A stretch of DNA of 64,000 nucleotides from a virus, in the IMG/VR virus record IMGVR_UViG_3300024495_000015, positions 1-64,000 of that record. One strand, given 5' to 3'. Under the pieces are notes generated by a model. The model was not told where the DNA came from. It saw only the letters and a list, made by a program, of their open reading frames with translations, and did not search any database. This document shows, in pieces, positions 22,483 through 29,862 of this stretch; position 1 is the first letter of the stretch; every line of letters begins with the position of its first letter. The position numbers and the translations under genes were made by a program.

Positions 22483-22917
22483 TCATTGTAAGTGAGACCT
22501 TAACATCCAAATAAACTTACCGTGAGACTCCATCAAATCTTGAACTAGATTAGCAGTTGCATATTGCTTTTGTGCTTCGGATTCCTCTGAAATCTCTTGC
22601 ATCATTTCACAAAACTTTTCATTATTTTCAAGAAGTTCTTGAAGCATTTCTCTTGCTCCAGATGAACTTGCTGCTTCTTTGATTTGAGTTACCTCAAGCA
22701 TTCTCGAAAGAGAACTGAGAGGTTTTACATTCAAATAACGCATATGTTCTGAGAGACGATCGATCTCTTCAAACATAGTCTCATACTGACCACCAAAAAG
22801 TTGATGGAGTTGAGTAAAGTCTTCACCTACAACATTCCAGTGAAATGCCCAAGTTTTATGGAATAAAACAAAAAGCGATGACTGTGCATCACTCAAGAGT
22901 TTATAAAGTTTTTCCAT
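22483..22917 (-). CDS. dps: Dps-family ferritin-like protein
   Basis: 144 residues. His26 (FHWNVVG), His38 (LHQLF), Asp53 (EEID) and Glu57 (SEHM) reproduce the Dps ferroxidase ligands with the exact 12/15/4 spacing of E. coli Dps (His51, His63, Asp78, Glu82). The four-helix length fits. The family oxidises iron with hydrogen peroxide inside a 12-mer shell, and some members bind DNA. There is no basic N-terminal tail here, so iron/peroxide detoxification is more likely than DNA packing. Confidence 0.85.
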   Translation of the reverse strand: MEKLYKLLSDAQSSLFVLFHKTWAFHWNVVGEDFTQLHQLFGGQYETMFEEIDRLSEHMRYLNVKPLSSLSRMLEVTQIKEAASSSGAREMLQELLENNEKFCEMMQEISEESEAQKQYATANLVQDLMESHGKFIWMLRSHLQ

Positions 22918-22947
22918 TATACTCTTTTTTTATTTTTATTTATCAAG

Positions 22948-23020
22948 TGGGAGCAGAGGGATTCGAACCCCCGACATTCTGCGTGTAAAGCAGACGCTGC
23001 TACCGCTGAGCTATGCTCCC
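22948..23020 (-). tRNA. tRNA-Val (TAC)
   Basis: 73 bases. Acceptor GGGAGCA/TGCTCCC, anticodon stem TCTGC/GCAGA with loop TTTACAC, T arm GGGGG/CCCTC with TTCGAAT. The first 21 bases are also the end of an HNH gene. Confidence 0.93.
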
Positions 23021-23431
23021 GTATTTAGGATGCCCACCGTTTTTATATCTTCCACCTCTACTCTTATTTGGAGGTTGAGTTTTAAGAGAGTGGCAATTTG
23101 GACAGAGAACCTGCAAATTGCTTGGCGAATGATTAAATGGGTCATCGTCAATATGGTCGATTTCTAATGGAACTTTACCAGTATGGATATTAGTTCCAGA
23201 CCAACCACATTTAGAGCACTTGTGTAGTGCTTCCTCCAAAAGATAGTTTCTTACATATTGCGATAAATTGTAAGAAGAACCACCTGAAACTAAACCTTGT
23301 TTCCATTCAGTAATATACTGATTTCTTGTGTGTTCTTGTTGACATTTGTTGTTACAATACTTACCTCTTTTATGATAAGGATTGTAAGTAAATATCGTAG
23401 AACAATTTAAACAAGTAGCGGTTTGTTTCAT
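23000..23431 (-). CDS. HNH endonuclease overlapping tRNA-Val
   Basis: 143 residues. N-terminal zinc motif (ATCLNCSTIF, YCNNKCQQE), then KCSKCGWSG, LEIDHIDDDPFNHSPSNL and LCPNCHSLK: a complete HNH core with I-D-H as the catalytic His. The C-terminal GSIAQR and TAG stop are encoded by the tRNA-Val 5' end. Late promoter at 23453. Likely a homing endonuclease. Confidence 0.87.
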   Translation of the reverse strand: MKQTATCLNCSTIFTYNPYHKRGKYCNNKCQQEHTRNQYITEWKQGLVSGGSSYNLSQYVRNYLLEEALHKCSKCGWSGTNIHTGKVPLEIDHIDDDPFNHSPSNLQVLCPNCHSLKTQPPNKSRGGRYKNGGHPKYGSIAQR

Positions 23432-23452
23432 CAGTTTAGTAGAACACTTTAT

Positions 23453-23460
23453 TATTTATA
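23453..23460 (-). promoter_or_regulatory. T4-type late promoter for the HNH gene
   Basis: Exact TATAAATA, 22 bases before the HNH start codon. Confidence 0.65.
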
Positions 23461-23474
23461 AGGTATTCTACTAA

Positions 23475-23546
23475 CTCCCCCGACAAGATTCGAACTTGTG
23501 ACCTGGAAATTAACAGTTTCTCGCGCTACCGCTGCGCCACAGGGGA
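23475..23546 (-). tRNA. tRNA-Asn (GTT)
   Basis: 72 bases. Acceptor TCCCCTG/CGGGGGA, D arm GCGC...GCGC, anticodon loop CTGTTAA (GUU), T arm ACAAG/CTTGT with TTCGAAT. One mismatch at the top of the anticodon stem. Confidence 0.9.
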
Positions 23547-23551
23547 ATAAG

Positions 23552-23571
23552 TGTAGGTGAACCAACCTACA
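23552..23571 (-). other. Stem-loop in tRNA spacer
   Basis: TGTAGGT / ACCTACA, 7-bp perfect stem with a 6-base loop, between tRNA-Asn and the tRNA-like gene. A shorter GAGA/TCTC hairpin follows at 23577-23588. Confidence 0.55.
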
Positions 23572-23601
23572 GTTTAGAGATTGCTCTCAAGGTCTTTTAT
23601 G

Positions 23602-23676
23602 TGCCTCTGGCTGGGAATCGAACCCAGTATCCAACTCCTTTGTCAGGGTGTCCTTACCAATAGACTACGCAGAGGA
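23602..23676 (-). tRNA. tRNA-like gene with irregular anticodon arm (anticodon unresolved)
   Basis: A canonical T arm (CTGGG-TTCGATT-CCCAG), a D arm (GTC...GAC) and an acceptor of six pairs (CCTCTG/CAGAGG) are clear. The anticodon arm does not fold to 5+7+5: the best stem has a mismatch and an 8-base loop CTGACAAA, or a bulge and a 5-base loop. A GAC (Val) reading is possible. It may be a decaying or atypical tRNA. Confidence 0.5.
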
Positions 23677-23679
23677 AAT

Positions 23680-23743
23680 GGGAAGTATTAGAGGACTTCC
23701 CAGCAAGGGTGATCAATCCCTTGACCTATGAGAGTCCCATAGG
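23680..23743 (-). other. Three consecutive stem-loops in tRNA spacer
   Basis: GGGAAGT/ACTTCCC (23680-23701), AAGGG/CCCTT (23705-23722) and CCTATG/CATAGG (23725-23743), with loops of 8, 8 and 7 bases. No open frame. They could be processing signals or remnants of a lost tRNA. Confidence 0.55.
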
Positions 23744-23788
23744 ATTTAGTTGGCGTCTTTCTATGCTATCTGCATAACGACTACCAAG

Positions 23789-23860
23789 AGCGAAAGACGA
23801 GATTCGAACTCGCAACAACCTGCTTGGAAGGCAGGGACTCTACCGTTGAGTTACTTTCGC
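23789..23860 (-). tRNA. tRNA-Gly (TCC)
   Basis: 72 bases. Acceptor GCGAAAG/CTTTCGC, anticodon stem CCTGC/GCAGG with loop CTTCCAA, T arm GCGAG/CTCGT with TTCGAAT. All arms sound. Confidence 0.94.
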
Positions 23861-23899
23861 AATGAGACAATCATAAACTATTTAAGTTAGATTGTCAAG

Positions 23900-23981
23900 T
23901 GTCGATGAAAGGACTTGAACCTTCATGGATTGCTCCACTGGAACCTAAACCCAGCGCGTATACCAATTCCGCCACATCGAC
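23900..23981 (-). tRNA. tRNA-Leu (TAG)
   Basis: 82 bases with a class II variable arm (TGGAGCAATCCA). Acceptor GTCGATG/CATCGAC, anticodon loop TTTAGGT (UAG), T loop TTCAAGT. Confidence 0.93.
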
Positions 23982-24078
23982 TAGATGGAGTAAGCGTAAT
24001 ATACCTCAAGGATATAACAGAGGCTTACCCTCTATCTTGCTACGGCATTCTGGTTTATCTTTCCAGCGCAAGTAGCAA
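23982..24078 (-). other. Structured spacer between tRNA-Leu and tRNA-Arg
   Basis: Two hairpins: AGAT-GAG-TAAGC pairing with GCTTA-CTC-ATCT (23983-24037, imperfect) and TTGCTAC/GTAGCAA (24037-24078) enclosing CTGG/CCAG. No gene. Confidence 0.5.
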
Positions 24079-24152
24079 CGACTCAGGAGGGACTTGAACC
24101 CCCGACCAACTGCTTAGAAGGCAGATGCTCTATCCAACTGAGCTACTGAGTC
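24079..24152 (-). tRNA. tRNA-Arg (TCT)
   Basis: 74 bases. Acceptor GACTCAG/CTGAGTC, D arm GCTC...GAGC, anticodon stem TCTGC/GCAGT with loop CTTCTAA, T arm GGGGG/CCCTC with TTCAAGT. Reads AGA. Confidence 0.94.
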
Positions 24153-24174
24153 ATTTGTTTACCTGTATATTGTA

Positions 24175-24573
24175 TCACTCCTTAGGGCAGGTGTCAACCC
24201 ATGGAGCACATAACCTCATTTCACCTCCTAATAATTTTTGAGCTTCAGAGTTATCTGGAGCTTTCTCGATCAACCGTGGCAAAGGTACTCTAGGTGGATC
24301 TGAGTCTCTTGTCAAGCGTTCATAGTCACGAATCGCTTTATCCACATCACGCTCAACCCTTCTATCCACTACACCAGGATCCTGAAGCAGTACATCGTTG
24401 ATTATGGTGCCTGGGAACAGAGTCCTCTGAACCTCGTCTAGAAGGTCCCAGAGACGCTCCTGAGGCGCTCCAGTGCATTGGGAGAGGGTTGCTACGATAG
24501 CACTGAGTATGACGCTTATAAGGAGTATCTGCTTCTTATCTGGTTTCTTTTTTCCGAAGTTAAAATTGAACAT
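24175..24573 (-). CDS. Conserved hypothetical membrane-anchored protein
   Basis: 132 residues: a basic N-terminus (MFNFNFGKKKPDKKQ), one membrane segment (16-34) ending in LSQC, then a charged soluble domain (ERLWDLLDEVQRTLFPG ...). The Cys after the hydrophobic run is lipobox-like but has Gln before it, which is unusual. Anchoring in the inner membrane with a periplasmic domain is likely. Function unknown. Confidence 0.62.
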   Translation of the reverse strand: MFNFNFGKKKPDKKQILLISVILSAIVATLSQCTGAPQERLWDLLDEVQRTLFPGTIINDVLLQDPGVVDRRVERDVDKAIRDYERLTRDSDPPRVPLPRLIEKAPDNSEAQKLLGGEMRLCAPWVDTCPKE

Positions 24574-24579
24574 AAAAAA

Positions 24580-24604
24580 AGAGGAGTAGCAACCACTCTC
24601 CTCT
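24580..24604 (-). terminator. Intrinsic terminator after the 24643 gene
   Basis: AGAGGAG / CTCCTCT stem, 11-base loop, then seven T on the minus strand. Confidence 0.75.
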
Positions 24605-24642
24605 ATTTATTATTCAGTTGTCATATTCTATATTTTATTGTA

Positions 24643-25296
24643 TCAAACTTCTACCGTGATCAGTTTGGAAGCATACTCATGAGCATACGAAGTGCGGGCA
24701 CCATGATGCCCCCAACCAATCCAACTATACGCATAGTCCATGTAACGATTGATAGACTTGCCAGGAGTTTTCATCCTGTCTTCAATTCGTTGCCATTGAA
24801 CCTCAGTCATTAGATAACGAAGTTGCGTGTGAAGTGATGATGGAGAACCACCATACCTCTTAGCAAAATCACCCAATCCATAATATCTGTCGGCAGATGT
24901 CCATTGAATCAGTCCATAACCGCGACCGCAGTTATGCCAACTGGTTCTGCTACCACCTTCGCAAATGTTAGGAATAAAAGTTGATTCCTGACGGATATTG
25001 CCCATAATGGTAGCAAGGGCGTTTCTGTCTTTAATACCACGATCCTGGAAAAAATCCAAGGTAGCATTCTCATATTCATTACACCCTTTACAAATTAGCC
25101 TTTTCTCTTTTGGCTTTATTGGTGCAACCTCGCGGATTGCTGTCGTCTCTGGTTCAAACTCTTTAATAATTGAGTAAGGTTTTTCTTCCACTGGGGGAGG
25201 CGGACCTTGCAGTTTATAACTAGAGAAAGGCAGTGATGCCGTATTGGTTGTAACCATTGCCATAAGGGGAACGGCTACAGTAAAGAAGTTAAGCAT
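24643..25296 (-). CDS. Peptidoglycan hydrolase-like protein (Phage_lysozyme2 / tail-lysin type)
   Basis: 217 residues from ATG 25296; a TTG at 25350 is less likely. A hydrophobic N-terminus (LNFFTVAVPLMAMV) and a Pro-rich linker lead to the domain NALATIMGNIRQES (with the likely catalytic Glu), NICEGGSRTS and GYGLIQWTSADRYY, the hallmarks of Phage_lysozyme2. These enzymes cut peptidoglycan during DNA entry or release. The signal-anchor points to export to the periplasm. Confidence 0.75.
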   Translation of the reverse strand: MLNFFTVAVPLMAMVTTNTASLPFSSYKLQGPPPPVEEKPYSIIKEFEPETTAIREVAPIKPKEKRLICKGCNEYENATLDFFQDRGIKDRNALATIMGNIRQESTFIPNICEGGSRTSWHNCGRGYGLIQWTSADRYYGLGDFAKRYGGSPSSLHTQLRYLMTEVQWQRIEDRMKTPGKSINRYMDYAYSWIGWGHHGARTSYAHEYASKLITVEV

Positions 25297-25399
25297 TAAA
25301 ATTAATTGAACTCTACATCCGTATAGAAAGGGGGTACACCCTTTTCTCAAAGGGCACTTTCCACGGCTCTAAATGTCACTCAAAGTCTCATTATAAGAA

Positions 25400-25419
25400 A
25401 ACCCACCTTATGGTGGGTT
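25400..25419 (-). terminator. Hairpin with short U-tract at the start of a transcript
   Basis: AACCCACC / GGTGGGTT, 8-bp stem, 4-base loop, followed by TTCTT. It is placed at about +1 of the promoter at 25426-25454, so it may end upstream transcripts and also cap the new one. Confidence 0.6.
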
Positions 25420-25425
25420 ATTAAC

Positions 25426-25454
25426 ATTATAAGTTTTTATTTAGATTTTGTCAA
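25426..25454 (-). promoter_or_regulatory. Perfect consensus sigma-70 promoter
   Basis: TTGACA (25449-25454) - 17 bases - TATAAT (25426-25431), minus strand, in the gap before the hydrolase gene. A second TATAAT lies at 25390-25395, after the hairpin. Confidence 0.82.
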
Positions 25455-25463
25455 TTGGTTGGA

Positions 25464-25685
25464 TTACCGAACATCAACTTCTTGCTCATCTGTCCAATCA
25501 TCATCCTCCAAACAAAGATAATTCAGTTCTTGCATTCCTTCTGGGATATTAATCCACTCATCAAATTCGGAAGCAATTGCAAGAGCATTAAGTTGATCCT
25601 CCATTCCACCATGATCTGCAAGGTGACGAATCCGATCAATAGACCAATTCCTCACATAAGGAACTGGTTCAATCTGAGTTTCCAT
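25464..25685 (-). CDS. Conserved hypothetical acidic protein
   Basis: 73 residues from ATG 25685. METQIEPVPYVRNWSIDRIR, HLADHGGMEDQLNALAIAS and a very acidic end (LEDDDWTDEQEVDV). The open frame continues upstream to 25901 only as a shadow of the SegE-type gene. Overlaps that gene by 17 bases. Unknown function. Confidence 0.62.
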   Translation of the reverse strand: METQIEPVPYVRNWSIDRIRHLADHGGMEDQLNALAIASEFDEWINIPEGMQELNYLCLEDDDWTDEQEVDVR

Positions 25686-26115
25686 AATAATCTTTTCGGA
25701 AGTACCTGTTGAGGATGTTGCTATTGTAGTAGGCGGGTGTTCCGTTGTCAAGTGATTCTGTGAGAACTCCGTTGACGAATAACTGTCTCGTTTCTTCGAA
25801 GTTTGTTTTGCCCTTTGTTTTATGTAATGATAAGATAGTTCGACTAAAATTTTCTCTGCCCAATTTGTCAATGTCTTCTTTAAGTTCCGGACAAGACCCA
25901 TAGTATTCTTTCCAATTAGATTCTGATTTTACTTTTCGTTTTTTACCTTTTGGTGTTCTAAATTGCCAAAGGTATTTTCTACCAATATATCTCTTACCGT
26001 TTAGTTTATTTTCAATCAAATAAACAAATCCATAATGGTCTCCGATATCTTCACTTGTGAAAGGATTCCCATTATAGATCCAAGGATTATCATAGTCAAT
26101 ATCTATACTCATCAA
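25669..26115 (-). CDS. SegE-type GIY-YIG endonuclease-like protein
   Basis: 148 residues. YGFVYLIENKLNGKRYIGRK is a GIY-YIG core (G-F-V-Y...Y-I-G-R), then SNWKEYYGSCPELK and LGRENFSRTIL as in the SegE-like group of phage proteins. Relatives include homing endonucleases of T-even phage. Next to nrdB it may be a mobile-intron-less homing gene or a domesticated nuclease. Confidence 0.72.
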   Translation of the reverse strand: MMSIDIDYDNPWIYNGNPFTSEDIGDHYGFVYLIENKLNGKRYIGRKYLWQFRTPKGKKRKVKSESNWKEYYGSCPELKEDIDKLGRENFSRTILSLHKTKGKTNFEETRQLFVNGVLTESLDNGTPAYYNSNILNRYFRKDYYGNSD

Positions 26116-26257
26116 TAATATCTAAAACCTCATTCAGATATTTATGAGCAAGTCCTTTCATATCCATTTCTGGTCGAATATGATCTTTGTGTAATTTATC
26201 TTTTAATTTTAAAACACGAACTTTAAGTTCGTCTTTGTTTATTTGATTTTTTGGCAT
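26096..26257 (-). CDS. Small basic hypothetical protein (53 aa)
   Basis: MPKNQINKDELKVRVLKLKD, then HKDHIRPEMDMKG and LAHKYLNEVLDIIDEY. Helical and charged, no membrane segment. Overlaps the SegE-type gene by 20 bases. Confidence 0.55.
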   Translation of the reverse strand: MPKNQINKDELKVRVLKLKDKLHKDHIRPEMDMKGLAHKYLNEVLDIIDEYRY

Positions 26258-26287
26258 AAAAAAGAGGAGTGTGACCTCCCCTATCTA

Positions 26288-26434
26288 TCAGATATCATTT
26301 AACCATTCTTTACAAAAGTCATAATCTCCAAACATAAACTCATCACATTCTGCCGCTTCTTTGTATGCGTTCAGAATTTCCTGTTCACACCATTCATCAT
26401 AGTTTGAATCCTGAGAAAGTATTTTTGGTAACAT
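26288..26434 (-). CDS. Small acidic hypothetical protein (48 aa) overlapping nrdB
   Basis: ATG 26434 lies inside the nrdB 3' end in another frame: MLPKILSQDSNYDEW, EQEILNAYKEAAECDEFMFG and KEWLNDI. Acidic, aromatic, no domain recognised. Fills the otherwise empty 107 bases after nrdB. Confidence 0.5.
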   Translation of the reverse strand: MLPKILSQDSNYDEWCEQEILNAYKEAAECDEFMFGDYDFCKEWLNDI

Positions 26435-27527
26435 CTTGTTTGATTCCACCAACTACATATGATTCTACTTCCGTTTCCTGGGGAGCAACCTGGAGACCTT
26501 TAGAAGAAATCCAGTGCTGTGTCCAAGGAAGTGGGTTGTTGTTTGCTGAAATATCGTATTGGGGTTTTAATCCAATTGCTTTAAGTCTTCTATTTGCAAT
26601 CCACTCTACATATTGCTGAAGAAGTTTATCATTGAGTCCAATCATACTGCCATCTTTGAACAGATAGTCTGCCCAACGCTTTTCTTCATTAACAGCACGA
26701 TCAAACATCTTATAAGTCCATTCTTCCTCTTCTTTCATAATCTTTTGCATTTCAGGATCATCACCATCTCTCCACTTATTCAGAATGTTTTGAGTAAGTG
26801 CTAGATGTTGATTTTCGTCTCTTGCGATGAGAGAGATAATCTTAGCTGATCCCTCCATAAGCTTAAGTTCACCAAAGGCGAAACTACAAGCAAAACTAAC
26901 GTAGAAGCGAATACCCTCAAGAATATTAACATTTGCGACTGCTCTATAGAGTTTTCGTTTAACATCATTGATTGTTTCCTTTGCGTATGAGACTCCTTCA
27001 AGATTATGCATCCAAGCATTGGATGTACCATAAGTTTGGGCTGATTGAATGAAATCATCATATGATTTTGTAACGGTCTTAGCGCGTTCCAGAATACGCT
27101 CATCGCCAATAATAGTATCAAAAACTTCAGATGGGTCTGAATAAATGTTTTTAATAATATAAGTGTATGAACGACTATGAATCATTTCCATAAATCCCCA
27201 TACTTCCATACATGCTTCCAATTCAGGTAGTGAGCAGTAAGGAATGAATGCCATACCAGGACCACGACCCTGAACAGAGTCAAGCATAATCTGATACTTC
27301 AGATTAGAAGTATAGATATGCTTTTGTTCGGGACGAAGTGTTTGATAATCTCCACGATCTTTTTGGAGAGATACCTCTTCGGGTCTCCAGAAGTATCCAA
27401 GTTGCTGAGTAGTTAATTTGTCAAAGATGGGATACTTGTATGAGTCATATCTCTGAATCCCAAGAGGTTTACCAAAAAACATTGGTTGCTTCTTGGTATC
27501 TACTTTTTCAGTATTAAAAACGGTCAT
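26397..27527 (-). CDS. nrdB: Class Ia ribonucleotide reductase, small (beta) subunit
   Basis: 376 residues from ATG 27527, where homology to T4 NrdB begins (TVFN then PMFFG). A GTG at 27584 with GGAGG upstream would add 19 residues, overlapping nrdA. EMIHSRSY and RDENQHL are the E-x-x-H iron ligand pairs that hold the di-iron/tyrosyl radical cofactor. With NrdA it makes deoxynucleotides for phage DNA. Confidence 0.93.
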   Translation of the reverse strand: MTVFNTEKVDTKKQPMFFGKPLGIQRYDSYKYPIFDKLTTQQLGYFWRPEEVSLQKDRGDYQTLRPEQKHIYTSNLKYQIMLDSVQGRGPGMAFIPYCSLPELEACMEVWGFMEMIHSRSYTYIIKNIYSDPSEVFDTIIGDERILERAKTVTKSYDDFIQSAQTYGTSNAWMHNLEGVSYAKETINDVKRKLYRAVANVNILEGIRFYVSFACSFAFGELKLMEGSAKIISLIARDENQHLALTQNILNKWRDGDDPEMQKIMKEEEEWTYKMFDRAVNEEKRWADYLFKDGSMIGLNDKLLQQYVEWIANRRLKAIGLKPQYDISANNNPLPWTQHWISSKGLQVAPQETEVESYVVGGIKQDVTKNTFSGFKL

Positions 27528-27564
27528 TCCTTTAATTTCGGTGGTTTCTTCGGTTGAAGAAATT

Positions 27565-29862
27565 TTAAACTGCACAGGATTCACACTCTCCCTCCTCTAC
27601 TGTACTTAACTCACTTAGCAAATCTTGAAGATTGGGTTTTTCTTCTACTACTTCATCAGTCTTAATATCATAAGTATTTTGATAGTAAGAAGTTTTCCAC
27701 CCGTACTTGTATGTAGTCAAAAAGTCATTTGCCATTACAGAAACTGGAACTTCATTGTCATCATAGTTCTCTGGATTGTAACTCCAGTTTCCAGAAATTG
27801 CCTGATCAAAGAATTTTTGCATCACAGCAACAACATTAATATAACCACGATTGGACTCCATATCCCAAAGAAGCGTATAGTTATTCTTAAGAGCATGATA
27901 TTGTGGAACAATTTGTTTGAGTGGTCCCTTTTTACTTTTCTTAACGGACAAGAATCCGCGAGGTGGTTCGATTCCATTTGTTGCGTTTGACACAACGGAA
28001 CTGCTCTCCGATGGCATTTGTGCGGACAGTGTTGAGTGCCTGAGACCGTGTTCCAAGATAGATGCTCTAAGATTTTCCCAATCATGCTGAAGGTTTATGG
28101 ATGAAATTTCGTCTACATCTTTTTTATAAGTGTCGATTGGAAGAATGCCATCTGCATACTTGGTGCGTCCAAAATATTCACAATAACCCTTTTCTTTAGC
28201 AAGTTGGTTTGATGACTTCAAAAGGTAATACTGGAAAGATTCTGACAAACCATGAACAGCATCCCATGCTTCCTGAGAATCATAATCGAATCCAAGTTTT
28301 GCCAAATAGTGTGCAAGACCAATAAACCCTATACCAAGAGAACGACGCGCCTTGGTGGCGATTTCTGCCGCCTCTACGGGGTACTTTTGATAGTCAATCA
28401 ACTCATCCAAACCACGAACAGAAAGATCACAAAGTTCTTCAAGTTCTTCATCAGACTTTACCTTTCCAACATTGATAGCTGAAAGAATACAAAGAGCAAT
28501 CTCACCCATCTTATCATCAATATGATGAATTGGATCAGTAGGAAGAGTAATCTCTTGGCAGAGATTGGACATATTCACCTTATCTTTAAATGAAGAATGA
28601 GAGTTGCAATGATCAATATTCATAATATAGATCCTACCCGTCTCAGCTCTTTCTTTAAGGAGATTGAGAATGAGTTCTTGTGCTTTAACAGTTTTTTTCG
28701 GAATGGACGAATCCTTTTCATATGCACAGTAGAGCTCATCAAAACCAGCGAGTCCAAAGCAATCATAAAGTCCAGGTACATCATGTGGGGAGAAAAGCGT
28801 GATCTCACCATCTTGAATGAACCTCTCATAGAAGAGTTTGCTGATTTGAATGCTGTAATCAAGTTTGCGAACACGATTATCCTCCGTACCCTTATTGTTT
28901 TTAAGAACAAGAATATCTTCTATTTCTTGGTGCCAGATTGGGAAGTGGACTGTCGCGGATCCACCTCGTATGCCATTCTGCGTGCAACATCTGACAGTTG
29001 CTTCAAACTTCTTGAGAAATGGTACAACACCCGTGTGTTGAACTTCTCCCCCTCTGATTTTGCTGTTGATGCCACGGATCCTACCAGCGTTGATGCCGAT
29101 TCCCGCCCTCTGTGCAACATATCTACCAATAGCCATATCAGAGCTAAAGATAGAATCGAGGGTGTCATCAACATCAACAAGAACACAACTAGCAAATTGT
29201 CTAAGTGGCGTTCGCACTCCTGCCATGATGGGAGTTGGGATGTTGATTTTGTGCTTGGAGATTGCGTCATAATACCTCTTAACATATGACATTCTAGTTT
29301 CTTTTGGGTACTCTGCGAAGATAGTGAGAGCAATCATCATATACATGAATTGCGGAGTTTCATATACTCCACCACCGCTTCTATCTTGCACGAGGTACTT
29401 ATCAACGACTTGACGTAGACCTGCATAAGTGAACAAATAGTCGCGGTCATGATCAATATATGAATCAACTTTATCAATTTCTTCTTTTGAATACTTGTTA
29501 AAAATATCATTATCATATACTTCTCGATTTACACAATTGTAAATATGGTGCTCAAGAGAAGGCAATTCTTTCATCTTTCCATAAAGTTGCTTACGGACTG
29601 CAAAAAGAAGCAGACGAGCAGCAACATATTGATAGTTAGGATGCTCCAAATCGATTAAATCCGATGCAGAACGAATCAAGATTTCTTGAATTTCTGCGGT
29701 AGTAATTCCATCATAAAACTGAATACCCGAAGTCATCTCAACTTGACTCGCAGAGACCCCCGCAAGACCCCTACATGCCTCCTCAACCATCAAATGCATC
29801 TTATCTAGGTCAAGAGATTCAATTCGACCATCACGCTTTTTAACCTTTGTACCGTTGCTCAT
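27565..29862 (-). CDS. nrdA: Class Ia ribonucleotide reductase, large (alpha) subunit
   Basis: 765 residues, normal for the family. An ATP-cone at the N-terminus (KKRDGRIESLDLDKM), the active-site N-x-C-x-E in SNLCQEITLP, and a C-terminal CESC pair that is re-reduced by thioredoxin or glutaredoxin. It reduces ribonucleoside diphosphates. The stop lies close to nrdB and its start overlaps gp61 by 4 bases. Confidence 0.95.
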   Translation of the reverse strand: MSNGTKVKKRDGRIESLDLDKMHLMVEEACRGLAGVSASQVEMTSGIQFYDGITTAEIQEILIRSASDLIDLEHPNYQYVAARLLLFAVRKQLYGKMKELPSLEHHIYNCVNREVYDNDIFNKYSKEEIDKVDSYIDHDRDYLFTYAGLRQVVDKYLVQDRSGGGVYETPQFMYMMIALTIFAEYPKETRMSYVKRYYDAISKHKINIPTPIMAGVRTPLRQFASCVLVDVDDTLDSIFSSDMAIGRYVAQRAGIGINAGRIRGINSKIRGGEVQHTGVVPFLKKFEATVRCCTQNGIRGGSATVHFPIWHQEIEDILVLKNNKGTEDNRVRKLDYSIQISKLFYERFIQDGEITLFSPHDVPGLYDCFGLAGFDELYCAYEKDSSIPKKTVKAQELILNLLKERAETGRIYIMNIDHCNSHSSFKDKVNMSNLCQEITLPTDPIHHIDDKMGEIALCILSAINVGKVKSDEELEELCDLSVRGLDELIDYQKYPVEAAEIATKARRSLGIGFIGLAHYLAKLGFDYDSQEAWDAVHGLSESFQYYLLKSSNQLAKEKGYCEYFGRTKYADGILPIDTYKKDVDEISSINLQHDWENLRASILEHGLRHSTLSAQMPSESSSVVSNATNGIEPPRGFLSVKKSKKGPLKQIVPQYHALKNNYTLLWDMESNRGYINVVAVMQKFFDQAISGNWSYNPENYDDNEVPVSVMANDFLTTYKYGWKTSYYQNTYDIKTDEVVEEKPNLQDLLSELSTVEEGECESCAV

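Noticed and set aside
20175-24152. tRNA genes as prophage attachment sites
   Set aside because: No integrase, excisionase or direct repeat of a tRNA end was found; the gene set is that of a lytic phage.
24604-24612. TATTTATT as a late promoter for the 24175 gene
   Set aside because: It has one mismatch and a terminator stands between it and the gene.
25686-25901. N-terminal extension of the 25464 gene
   Set aside because: It reads through the SegE-type gene and is not protein-like.
26397-27584. GTG start for nrdB with GGAGG upstream
   Set aside because: Homology to T4 NrdB begins at ATG 27527; GGAGG also falls in Glu/Gly codons of nrdA, so it may be chance. Not excluded.
28597-29289. A 230-residue plus-strand frame
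   Set aside because: Antisense to nrdA, whose active-site motifs are clear; a codon-bias shadow.
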